A DNA stretch of 64,000 nucleotides from positions 1 to 64,000 of the forward strand of contig NZ_JAKEDV010000003.1 of assembly GCF_021462505.1 (NCBI RefSeq). Reading direction: 5' to 3'. This document shows, one piece after another, positions 25,651 to 34,162 of the stretch (position 1 is its first letter; every line of letters starts with the position of its first letter). The notes under the pieces are model-generated. The model was not told the origin of the DNA, made no database searches, and worked only from the letters and a program-made list of their open reading frames with translations. This stretch comes from Thermus brockianus (lineage in GTDB: Bacteria; Deinococcota; Deinococci; Deinococcales; Thermaceae). The translations under genes and the position numbers were made by a program.

Positions 25651-26458
25651 CCCGGATAGTACGAAGGCCGGAAGGGAAGCCCTAAGGCCTCGGCGAAGGC
25701 CTCTAGGCCCAGGCGGTCCGGCTCCTCCAGGTGGTAGCGGAAGTTCCAGAGGTAGTGCTGGAGGAGAGCCGGGTCCACGCCAAGCCGCTTTCCCTCCGCC
25801 TCCGCCACCTCCTTAAGCCGGCCCAATCCCTCCCGCCTAGCCCGCCTGAGGGCCTGGACCAGGGCTTTGGGGGGAGGGTTTTCCTTGCGGTAGGCCCATA
25901 CGGCGAAGACGAAGGGAAGGCGGGTCCTTTGGAACCAGAGGGCCGAGAGGTCCATCACCTCCACCTCCCCAAAGCGGGTGGGGAGGGCGTGGGGGGTTTC
26001 GGGGAGTTCCTTTAGGAGGCCAGCGTAGGCCTTTATGGCCCGGTCCCCGATGAGGAGGACGCCGTCGTGGTCTTCCAGGAGCTCCAAGCCCCCAGTCGCC
26101 TGGGCGTAGGCGGGGTTCAGCCCCTTTTCCCGGAGGAGGAGCTTGAGGAGTTCTACGCTGGTGGCGCTTTCCGTGGTGAGGGCGATGCGCTTTAGGGCCT
26201 TTAGGGGCACCTTGTGGAAGAGGTTCACGGAGTACACCCGGCCCAGCACCGCCACGGAGAAGTCGGGAAGGAGGCCCAGGGCGTCTTGGTGCTTCAGGTA
26301 GAAGTAGCTGGAAACCAGGGAAAGCCCCACCTCCCCCGAGAGCACCATGCGGTTCAGCTCCGCCGGCACCCCGTGGCGGAGGGCAAACCCGTCCGCTTCC
26401 AGGAAGCGGTAAAGGGGGGCGGTGTTGGCGTAAAGGGGCACCCCCAGGACGTAGGCCA

Positions 26459-26459
<1 letters not shown>
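25647..26459 (-). CDS. mqnA: Chorismate dehydratase (futalosine menaquinone pathway)
   Basis: A 270-aa MqnA that converts chorismate to 3-enolpyruvylbenzoate for menaquinone synthesis. The fold is a two-lobed periplasmic-binding-like domain: VPLYANTAPLYRFLE at the start, AELNRMVLSGEVGLSLVSSYFYLKH, and FVFAVWAYRKE near 200. It is coupled to mqnE by a one-base stop/start overlap. It ends beside the yceI promoter region. Confidence 0.94.
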
Positions 26460-27577
<1,118 letters not shown>

Positions 27578-27583
27578 GGGGGC

Positions 27584-27589
27584 AGTCTA
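27584..27589 (-). promoter_or_regulatory. -10 box of a leaderless promoter (mqnE-mqnA)
   Basis: TAGACT on the minus strand, 6 bases before the GTG at 27577. Its first three bases are the stop codon of the PIN-like gene. Confidence 0.55.
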
Positions 27590-28252
27590 CTCCCCAAGGA
27601 GGCGCCTGACCAGGGCCTCCACCTCTTTCCGCCTACCCCCCACGCTCCTTTCGGGGAGGAGGTTCCGGAGGTAGCGGTCGGTGAGGAGGAGGTCCACGTA
27701 GGGGTAGACCGTGGCCGCCATCACCGCATCCAGGAGGTCGGAAGGGCGGGGCTTGCGGGTGGGGTCCGTGGCCATGCGGGCGAGGAGCTGGGCGAGGAGG
27801 CGGACGAAGGGCACCTCCTTTAGCCCCGTGCGGGAGAGGATCTCCGCCCGGGCGGTGTGGAGGGCCTCGAGGGGAGGAAGCCCCCTTAGCCTTTCCGGAA
27901 GCCCCTGGAAGGGGGAGAGGTCCGCCGGCACCTCCCAGCTTCCCCCCCGCCAGAGGAGGTCTTCCCGGTAAAGCCCTCGCCTTTGCCGCCAGGCCACCTC
28001 CTGCCAGGGGCGCACCCAGTACCCCTCCGAGAGCTGGCCGAAGAGGGCCTGCAGGGCGGGGAGGAGGTAGCCCGCCTTCTCCTTAGGTCCCCTTTGCGGG
28101 TAAAGGGTTTCCAGGACGTGGAAGGGGCTCGGCGGGGCCAAAACCCTCCCCTTTAGGGCCTCGTAGAGCCGGCCGAAGGCCTCGTGGCCCCGTTGGCCCA
28201 GGAGGTGCTTGGCCATGCGGCTTGCGTGGTTTTGGTCCAGGTAGACCAGCAC
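27587..28252 (-). CDS. PIN-like domain protein
   Basis: About 221 aa. VYLDQNHAS at the start, PSDLLDAVMAATVYPYVD near 175 and LLLTDRYLRNLL give the acidic residues expected of a PIN-type RNase active site. There is no adjacent antitoxin, so a toxin role is not implied. GTG at 28252 is chosen because it overlaps the upstream TAG as TAGTG; an in-frame TTG at 28276 would extend into the yqhA-like gene. Confidence 0.65.
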   Translation of the reverse strand: MLVYLDQNHASRMAKHLLGQRGHEAFGRLYEALKGRVLAPPSPFHVLETLYPQRGPKEKAGYLLPALQALFGQLSEGYWVRPWQEVAWRQRRGLYREDLLWRGGSWEVPADLSPFQGLPERLRGLPPLEALHTARAEILSRTGLKEVPFVRLLAQLLARMATDPTRKPRPSDLLDAVMAATVYPYVDLLLTDRYLRNLLPERSVGGRRKEVEALVRRLLGE

Positions 28253-28695
28253 TACTCCTTGGCCTTGGCGAGCCAAAGCGCCCCCGCCAGGAGGGCCACG
28301 CCTCCGGCGAAGAGGAGGAAGTCCAGGGCGCTATTGGGCTTGAAGCCCAGCGCCTTCTCAAAGAACTTCACCACCAGGATCATGACGATGACCTGGCCCA
28401 GCTTGGCCTTTAGGTCCGAAAGGCTTTCCACCGCCAGGATGTTCCCCATGGGGAGCTCCAGGGGGCGGATGAAGAGCTCAAAAAGGCCCAGGGAGAAGAG
28501 GAGGAAGACGGCGGCCAAAAGGGCCAGGTCCACCGCCCCCACCAGGGCGGGAAGGGCCTCCTCGAGGGGGTGGGAGAGGGCCTTTAGGGCTTCGGTAAAA
28601 GCGTTCCAGGCAAAGTAGAAGGCCCCCAGGAGAAGCCCCGCCACCGGCAGGAGCATGACCCAGCGGATGAGGTGGGCGAAGGTTTCCAGGCGCAT
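28252..28695 (-). CDS. YqhA/UPF0114 family membrane protein
   Basis: A 147-aa integral membrane protein with about four helices (12-32, 50-72, 97-117, 124-142). LFELFIRPLELP and NILAVESLSDLKAKLGQVIVMILVVKFFEKAL are the UPF0114 signature. Function is unknown. It follows the LacI-type regulator by three bases and is coupled to the PIN-like gene. Confidence 0.85.
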   Translation of the reverse strand: MRLETFAHLIRWVMLLPVAGLLLGAFYFAWNAFTEALKALSHPLEEALPALVGAVDLALLAAVFLLFSLGLFELFIRPLELPMGNILAVESLSDLKAKLGQVIVMILVVKFFEKALGFKPNSALDFLLFAGGVALLAGALWLAKAKE

Positions 28696-28698
28696 GGC

Positions 28699-29733
28699 TT
28701 AGGGCACGTAGGGCACGGCGGGCGGGGTTCCGGTGGAGGCCCTTTCAATGAGGAGGGGCTCAAAGCGTACCTCCCTTGGGGGGCCGGCGTACCCTTGCAT
28801 CCTTTCCAGGAGGAGTTGCGCCGCCTTCGCCCCCATGGCCTCCACGGGCTGGGCGATGGTGGAAAGCCCCACCTCCTCGGCGAAGGGGTGGCCGTCAAAC
28901 CCTAGGACCCGCACCTCCTTGCCCAGGGTGAGGCCGAGCCTTTCCGCCTCCTCCATGACCCCCAGGGCCACCTGGTCGGCCCCGGCGAAGACGTTGAGGG
29001 GCGGGGAGCTCTTCTCCAGGAAGTGACGGAGGGCAAGCCGCCCCCCTTCGGGGGAGAGGCGGGTGGTGTAGAGGTGGTCCTCCGGGAAAGGCCTGCCCCG
29101 CTCCTTTAGCGCCTCCAAAAACCCCGCCATGCGCTCGGCGAAGACCGTGTGGCGGAAGGCGCGGTCGGGCTCCTCCTCCACCTTCACGGCGAAGATGGCC
29201 CCGGGGAAGCGGGCCAGGTAGGTGCCCGCCATGTGCCCGCCCAGGAAGTTGTCCAGGTAGACGGAGTCGTACCGGGGGTTTTTGGTGTCCACCAGGACCA
29301 CGGGCCGATCCGTGGGGAGCTTTCCCCCTTCAAAGTGCTCCGTGAGGTCGTAGGAGGCGAGGATGAGGCCGTCCGTGAGGTAGGCCAGGGTGTGGCTCTC
29401 CAAATAGCGCCTGAGCCTGGCCTCGGAGAGGATGGGGAAAAGGGCCAGGTCGTAGCGCTTTTCCAGGAGGACGCTCTCTATTCCCTCTATGAGCCTGCGG
29501 TAGAACTCCGTGGCCACGAAGGGGAGGAGGACGCTCACCGTGTAGCTCCTGCCCCCGGCGATCCGGCGGGCGTGGGGGTTAGGGGTGTAGCCCAGTTCCT
29601 CCATGGCCCTTAGGACCCGGGCCCGGGTTTCCGGGCGCACCGCAGGGTGGTTGTTGAGCACCCGGCTCACCGTGCCCAGGCCCACGCCGGCCCGGGCGGC
29701 CACCTCGTGGATGGTGGGCTTCTTCTTTCTCAT
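28699..29733 (-). CDS. LacI-family transcriptional regulator
   Basis: 344 aa. The N-terminal HTH (KPTIHEVAARAGVGLGTVSRVLNNHPAVRPETRARV) and hinge are followed by a sugar-binding-like domain (about 60-335) with FAGADQVALGVMEEAERLGL and VLGFDGHPFAEE. The start is fixed by the HTH, although the frame stays open far upstream. Two inverted repeats sit between its -10 box and the ATG and are probably its own operators. No sugar genes adjoin, so the effector is unclear. Confidence 0.92.
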   Translation of the reverse strand: MRKKKPTIHEVAARAGVGLGTVSRVLNNHPAVRPETRARVLRAMEELGYTPNPHARRIAGGRSYTVSVLLPFVATEFYRRLIEGIESVLLEKRYDLALFPILSEARLRRYLESHTLAYLTDGLILASYDLTEHFEGGKLPTDRPVVLVDTKNPRYDSVYLDNFLGGHMAGTYLARFPGAIFAVKVEEEPDRAFRHTVFAERMAGFLEALKERGRPFPEDHLYTTRLSPEGGRLALRHFLEKSSPPLNVFAGADQVALGVMEEAERLGLTLGKEVRVLGFDGHPFAEEVGLSTIAQPVEAMGAKAAQLLLERMQGYAGPPREVRFEPLLIERASTGTPPAVPYVP

Positions 29734-29750
29734 GGCCTGGCACCTGGGTG

Positions 29751-29774
29751 GAAGCGCTTCATGGAAACTTCCAT
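29751..29774. promoter_or_regulatory. Two LacI-type operators
   Basis: GAAGCGCTTC (29751-29760) is a perfect palindrome with a central CG, as is typical of LacI-family sites. ATGGAAACTTCCAT (29761-29774) is a perfect 6-bp inverted repeat with a two-base centre. They abut and lie just downstream of the lacI-type -10 box, a good place for autorepression. The plsY-like gene starts divergently 44 bases away. Confidence 0.6.
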
Positions 29775-29778
29775 CCTC

Positions 29779-29807
29779 AGGATAGGGCAACGGGAGGCCT
29801 TTTGCAA
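29779..29807 (-). promoter_or_regulatory. Promoter of the LacI-type regulator
   Basis: Minus strand: -35 TTGCAA (29802-29807), 17-bp spacer, -10 TATCCT (29779-29784). The leader of about 38 nt contains the operators. Confidence 0.6.
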
Positions 29808-29817
29808 GAATGGGGGC

Positions 29818-30348
29818 ATGGGGTACGTGCTCTTGGCCTACCTCCTGGGCTCCTTGGTGGGGGGGCTTCTCTTCTTTCCGGAGGTGCGGGGAAAGGACCT
29901 TCCGGGGGGTTCGGGGGTTTTCCGGCAGAAGGGGCCCTGGGCCGCCCTTGGGGTGGTGCTCTTTGACGTGGGCAAAGGGGCCTTGGTGGGGTTTTTGACC
30001 CCTGAGGCTTGGCGCCCCTGGGCTGGGGCGGCGGTGGTGGCGGGGCACACCTGGCCCCTTTTTTTCCGCTTCCGGGGGGGCGGGGGCATCGCCCCCTCCT
30101 TGGGCTTCTTCCTGGTATGGTTCCCACAGGAGGCCCTTCTTTCCGCCCTTTTCGCCCTCCTGGTGGCGGGCGTCTACCATCTCCTTTGGTGGCGGAGGAG
30201 GCGGGGGGTTTACCCCATCCCCTTTGGGGCCCTTTTCGGCTACCTGGTCTTTTTCCTGGAGGTGCCCGGGGAGGGCCGGCTTGCGGTGTTGCTGGTGGCC
30301 CTGGTGGTGGCCTTGAGGGGCCTACAAATCCTGAAGGGAAGGTGGTAG
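29818..30348 (+). CDS. PlsY-like acyltransferase homologue (diverged)
   Basis: 176 aa with four to five membrane segments. YVLLAYLLGSLVGG, FDVGKGALVGF and AGHTWPLFFRFRGGGGIAPSLG follow the PlsY (acyl-phosphate:glycerol-3-phosphate acyltransferase) pattern. Two usually strict motifs are altered: GSGNxGATN reads GSGVFRQKG, and the Lys of GGKG is Gly. It may be a paralogue with changed or lost activity. The start is set by the first membrane helix; no Shine-Dalgarno is seen. It is divergent from the LacI gene. Confidence 0.7.
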   Translation: MGYVLLAYLLGSLVGGLLFFPEVRGKDLPGGSGVFRQKGPWAALGVVLFDVGKGALVGFLTPEAWRPWAGAAVVAGHTWPLFFRFRGGGGIAPSLGFFLVWFPQEALLSALFALLVAGVYHLLWWRRRRGVYPIPFGALFGYLVFFLEVPGEGRLAVLLVALVVALRGLQILKGRW

Positions 30349-30351
30349 CTT
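30346..30351 (+). promoter_or_regulatory. -10 box of a leaderless promoter (FAH gene)
   Basis: TAGCTT, whose TAG is the plsY-like stop codon, ends 6 bases before the ATG at 30358. Confidence 0.45.
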
Positions 30352-30357
30352 TGGGGC

Positions 30358-31152
30358 ATGAAGATCCTGAGGTTTAACGGCGGGAGCTGGGGCATCCTGG
30401 AAGGGGAAGTGGTCTTGGAAACCGATGGCCCCGGGGGGAACCCCACGGGCAGGCGCTACGATTTGGCCTCGGTCCGGCTTCTGGTGCCGGCGACCCCGAG
30501 CAAGATCGTCTGCGTGGGGCGAAACTACAGGGAGCACATCCGGGAGATGGGGCACGATTTCGGCCACGACCTCCCCCAGGAGCCCGGGCTCTTCCTCAAG
30601 GCCCCGAACGCCCTGGCCCACCCGGGCAACCCCATGGACCCCTGGAACACGGGGGATGCGGTGCCCTACCCCTTCTTCACGGGGGAGCTCCACTACGAGG
30701 GGGAGCTCGCCGTGGTGGTGGGGGACCGGATGCGCAACGTCCCTCCGGAAAAGGCCTTGGACCACGTCCTCGGGTATACCGCGGCCGTGGACATCACCGC
30801 CCGGGACGCCCAGAAGAAGGACCTGCAGTGGGTGCGGGCCAAAAGCGCCGATAAGTTCCTGCCCTTGGGGCCTTGGCTGGAAACCGATCTGGACCCCCAG
30901 AACGTCTGGATCCGCACCTACGTGAACGGGGAGCTTCGGCAGGAGGGGCACACCTCCCAGATGATCTTTAGCGTGGCGGAGATCCTCTCCTATATCTCCA
31001 CCTTCATGACCCTGGAGCCCTTGGACGTGGTCCTCACCGGAACCCCGGAAGGGGTGGGGGCCCTGGAGCCTGGGGACCGCCTCGAGGTGGCGGTGGAGGG
31101 CGTAGGCACCCTCCACACCCGCATCGGCCCCAAGGAGGAGCGGCCGTGGTGA
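30358..31152 (+). CDS. Fumarylacetoacetate hydrolase family protein
   Basis: 264 aa with the FAH fold: [33 protein letters not shown], and the metal-binding acids in [12 protein letters not shown] and [29 protein letters not shown] closes the active site. Relatives hydrolyse or isomerise acylpyruvates and 2-hydroxydienedioates in aromatic breakdown, or decarboxylate oxaloacetate. The substrate cannot be fixed. It overlaps the MBL gene by 7 bases. Confidence 0.87.
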   Translation: MKILRFNGGSWGILEGEVVLETDGPGGNPTGRRYDLASVRLLVPATPSKIVCVGRNYREHIREMGHDFGHDLPQEPGLFLKAPNALAHPGNPMDPWNTGDAVPYPFFTGELHYEGELAVVVGDRMRNVPPEKALDHVLGYTAAVDITARDAQKKDLQWVRAKSADKFLPLGPWLETDLDPQNVWIRTYVNGELRQEGHTSQMIFSVAEILSYISTFMTLEPLDVVLTGTPEGVGALEPGDRLEVAVEGVGTLHTRIGPKEERPW

Positions 31153-32045
31153 GGGTGTTGGACCTGGGGTTCCAGGGGGCGGAGAGGGTGATCGCCAGTT
31201 TCCTCCTGGATACCCCCCAAGGGCCCGTCCTGATAGAAACGGGCCCCGAAAGCACCTATCCCCGCCTGGTGGAAGGCTTAAGGGCTCACGGGGTGGAGCC
31301 CGAGGCGGTGCGCCACGTCTTCGTCACCCACATCCACCTGGACCACGCCGGGGCCGCCTGGCGCCTGGCCGAGCTTGGGGCCACGGTCTACGTCCACCCC
31401 AAGGGGGCCCCTCACCTGGTGGACCCCTCCAAGCTTTTGGCCTCGGCGGAGCGCATCTATGGGGCGCTCCTTAAGCCCCTCTGGGGGGAGCTAAAGGGCA
31501 TCCCCCCGGAAAGGGTGCGGGCCCTCGAGGACGGGGAGGTGGTGGACCTGGGCGGGGTGAAGGTGCAGGCCTTGGAAACCCTGGGCCACGCCTCCCACCA
31601 CCACGCCTACCGGGTGGAGGGGGTGGTCTTCGCCGGGGACATCGCCGGGGTGCGCATCGCCCCGGGGCCGGTGCTTCCCCCCACGCCCCCCCCGGACATC
31701 CACCTGGAAAGCTGGTACGCCTCCTTGGACCGCCTCCTCTCCCTGCGCCCCGAGGCCCTCTACCTCACCCACTTCGGGGCGTACCGGGACGTGGAGGCGC
31801 ACCTTCTCGCCCTGCGCCAGGTCCTGGAGGATTGGGCGGGCTTTACGCTAAGCCGCCTTAAGGAAGGCCTCTCCCAAGAGGAGATGACCCGGCGCTTTGA
31901 GGCCTACTGGCGGGAGGGCCTGAAGCGGGCGGGGGTGGACGAGGCGGGGATGCGCCTTTACGAGCTCGCCGACCCCCCTTACATGAACCTGCAGGGGCTG
32001 GTGCGCTACTGGCAGAAACACCACCCCGAGGCCCTGGAGGGCTAG
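31146..32045 (+). CDS. Metallo-beta-lactamase fold hydrolase
   Basis: A 299-aa MBL-fold protein with the metal motif [13 protein letters not shown] (about 59), a third His in [10 protein letters not shown] (about 149), and VFAGDIAGV supplying the bridging Asp. A helical C-terminal extension (about 215-299, [20 protein letters not shown]) is typical of a T. thermophilus subgroup of unknown substrate. It starts inside the FAH gene and ends one base before purN. Confidence 0.87.
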   Translation: MVRVLDLGFQGAERVIASFLLDTPQGPVLIETGPESTYPRLVEGLRAHGVEPEAVRHVFVTHIHLDHAGAAWRLAELGATVYVHPKGAPHLVDPSKLLASAERIYGALLKPLWGELKGIPPERVRALEDGEVVDLGGVKVQALETLGHASHHHAYRVEGVVFAGDIAGVRIAPGPVLPPTPPPDIHLESWYASLDRLLSLRPEALYLTHFGAYRDVEAHLLALRQVLEDWAGFTLSRLKEGLSQEEMTRRFEAYWREGLKRAGVDEAGMRLYELADPPYMNLQGLVRYWQKHHPEALEG

Positions 32046-32918
32046 ATGGCCTGGCCCTTTCCCCTGGGCCAGAGGGCCCGGATGGCGGTCCTGGCCTCCG
32101 GGCGGGGGACGAACCTGGAGGCCCTGCTTCAGGCCTTCCCCCCTGGGAACCCCTTGGGGGAGGTGGTCCTCGTCCTCTCCGACAACCCCGAGGCCCCTGC
32201 CCTGGAGCGGGCCAGGAGGCGGGGGGTGCGGGCGGAGGCCCTTCCCTGGCGGGGACGGAAGGCCTTTGAGGGGGAGGCCCAGGCCCTTTTGCGGGCCATG
32301 GAGGTGGACGTGGTCCTCCTCGCCGGCTTCATGCGCCTCCTCTCCCCGGGCTTCGTGGAAGGGTGGTATGGCCGCCTCCTCAACATCCACCCTTCCCTCC
32401 TCCCCGATTACCCCGGCCTCCACGTGCACCGGCGGGTCCTGGAGGCGGGGGAAAAGGAAACGGGCTCCACGGTCCACTTCGTGGACCAAGGGGTGGACAC
32501 GGGGCCCATCGTCCTCCAGGGGCGGGTGCCCGTCCTGCCTGGGGACCGGGAGGAGGAGGTGGAGGCCCGGGTTCTCCGCCTGGAGCACTGGCTTTACCCC
32601 AGGGCGGTGCGCCTCCTGCTCTTGGGCCTGGCCCGGCCCCCCGAGGCCTTCTTGGCCTTTCGGGAAGCCCTTTACGCCCTGCCCCCTAGGGAGCGGGCCC
32701 TTTACGCCCGGGCCCTTTCCGCCCTGGCCCTTTGGGGCAAGGAAGAGCTTTGGCCCGAGGCCTTCGCCGCCTCCCGCAACCCTTGGGTGCGGGGGGCCTT
32801 TCTCCTCGCCCACCTCCTCGCCGCGCCCCACCTGCCCCTGCGGGAGGAGCTTGCCCGCCTGCCCGAGGTGGGAGGGGCGGCCTTGGCGCTTTGGGAGCGG
32901 GTAGAATCCCCCCTATGA
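32046..32918 (+). CDS. purN: Phosphoribosylglycinamide formyltransferase with extra C-terminal region
   Basis: 290 aa. Residues about 12-200 are a complete GART: LASGRGTNLEALL, the catalytic LLNIHPSLLPDYPGLH, and GSTVHFVDQGVDTGPI. It formylates GAR in purine synthesis using 10-formyl-THF. Usual PurN is 190-210 aa; here some 85 helical residues follow (ARPPEAFLAFREALYALPPRE and on), of unknown role. The stop overlaps the purD start as ATGA. Confidence 0.93.
   Translation: MAWPFPLGQRARMAVLASGRGTNLEALLQAFPPGNPLGEVVLVLSDNPEAPALERARRRGVRAEALPWRGRKAFEGEAQALLRAMEVDVVLLAGFMRLLSPGFVEGWYGRLLNIHPSLLPDYPGLHVHRRVLEAGEKETGSTVHFVDQGVDTGPIVLQGRVPVLPGDREEEVEARVLRLEHWLYPRAVRLLLLGLARPPEAFLAFREALYALPPRERALYARALSALALWGKEELWPEAFAASRNPWVRGAFLLAHLLAAPHLPLREELARLPEVGGAALALWERVESPL
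32902..32907 (+). promoter_or_regulatory. -10-like box before purD
   Basis: TAGAAT within the last purN codons ends 7 bases before the purD ATG at 32915. It could give purD an additional leaderless transcript besides read-through from purN. Confidence 0.4.
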
Positions 32919-34162
32919 GGGTTCTGGTGGTGGGCGGCGGGGGGCGGGAGCACGCCCTCCTTTGGAAGGCGGCGGAAAGCCCGCTGGTGGAGAAGCTGTA
33001 CGCTGCCCCCGGCAACGCCGGGATGGCGGCCTTGGCGGAGCTCGTCCCTTGGAATGGGGACGTGGAGGCTTTGGCGGACTGGGCCTTGGCGGAGGGCATA
33101 GACCTCACCCTGGTGGGGCCCGAGGCCCCCTTGGTGGAGGGGATTGCCGATGCCTTCTTGGAGCGGGGCCTGAAGATCTTCGGCCCCACGCAGAAGGCGG
33201 CCATGATTGAGGGCTCCAAGGCCTTCGCCAAGGGGCTTATGGAGCGCCACGGCATCCCCACGGCCCGCTACCGGGTCTTCACCGAGGCCCTCGAGGCCCT
33301 GGAGTACCTGGAGGAGGTGGGGGTGCCCATCGTGGTGAAGGACTCGGGGCTCGCCGCCGGCAAAGGGGTCACGGTGGCCTTTGACCTACACCAGGCCAAG
33401 CAGGCGGTCCTCAACCTCCTCTCGGGCCCCGAGGGGGGGGAGGTGGTGATAGAGGAGTACCTGGAGGGGGAGGAGGCCACGGTGCTCGCCCTCACCGACG
33501 GGGAGACCATCCTTCCCCTCCTCCCTTCCCAGGACCACAAGCGCCTCCTGGACGGGGACCAGGGCCCCATGACCGGGGGGATGGGGGCGGTGGCCCCGTA
33601 CCCCATGGACACCGCCACCCTGCGCCGGGTGGAGGAGGAGATCCTGAAGCCCTTAATCCGGGGCCTCCGGGCGGAAGGGGTGGTCTACCGGGGGGTGGTC
33701 TACGCCGGGCTCATGCTCACCCGGGAGGGCCCCAAGGTCCTGGAGTTCAACGCCCGCTTCGGCGACCCCGAGGCGCAGGCGTTGCTTCCCCTCTTGCGAA
33801 GCGACCTGGTGGAGCTCGCCCTTAGGGTGGCGGAGGGAAGGCTTGCGGGAACCGAGCTTTCTTGGAAGGAAGGGGCCGCCGCCTGCGTGGTCCTGGCCGC
33901 CCCCGGCTACCCCGAGGCCCCCAAAAAGGGCATCCCCCTCCACGTGCCCGAGCCCCCGGAAGGGGTCCTGGTCTTCCATGCGGGCACCCGGTGGGAGGGG
34001 GGGCGGCTTCTTTCCACTGGGGGGAGGGTTTTGAACGTGGTGGGCCTGGGGAAGGACCTGGAGGAGGCCCTGGCCCGGGCCTACGCCTTCATCCCGCGGG
34101 TGGGCTTCCCGGGGGCGGTCTACCGGAAGGACATTGGGCAGAAGGCCCTTAGGGCCCGCTAG
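32915..34162 (+). CDS. purD: Phosphoribosylamine-glycine ligase
   Basis: A 415-aa ATP-grasp enzyme, second step of purine synthesis. MRVLVVGGGGREHALLWKAAES at the start, LTLVGPEAPLVEGI, the ATP-grasp PIVVKDSGLAAGKGV (about 142) and LEFNARFGDPEAQ (about 274) are diagnostic. The start is set by the family N-terminus and the ATGA overlap with purN. It converges on the exonuclease gene with a 4-base overlap. Confidence 0.97.
   Translation: MRVLVVGGGGREHALLWKAAESPLVEKLYAAPGNAGMAALAELVPWNGDVEALADWALAEGIDLTLVGPEAPLVEGIADAFLERGLKIFGPTQKAAMIEGSKAFAKGLMERHGIPTARYRVFTEALEALEYLEEVGVPIVVKDSGLAAGKGVTVAFDLHQAKQAVLNLLSGPEGGEVVIEEYLEGEEATVLALTDGETILPLLPSQDHKRLLDGDQGPMTGGMGAVAPYPMDTATLRRVEEEILKPLIRGLRAEGVVYRGVVYAGLMLTREGPKVLEFNARFGDPEAQALLPLLRSDLVELALRVAEGRLAGTELSWKEGAAACVVLAAPGYPEAPKKGIPLHVPEPPEGVLVFHAGTRWEGGRLLSTGGRVLNVVGLGKDLEEALARAYAFIPRVGFPGAVYRKDIGQKALRAR

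Noticed and set aside
27587-28252. PIN-like protein as toxin of a toxin-antitoxin pair
   Set aside because: The neighbour is a YqhA-type membrane protein, with no antitoxin-like DNA-binding gene next to it.
28699-30180. A longer LacI-type protein starting near 30180
   Set aside because: The upstream extension is low-complexity read-through of the divergent plsY-like gene. The HTH begins at the ATG at 29733, and promoter and operators lie in between.
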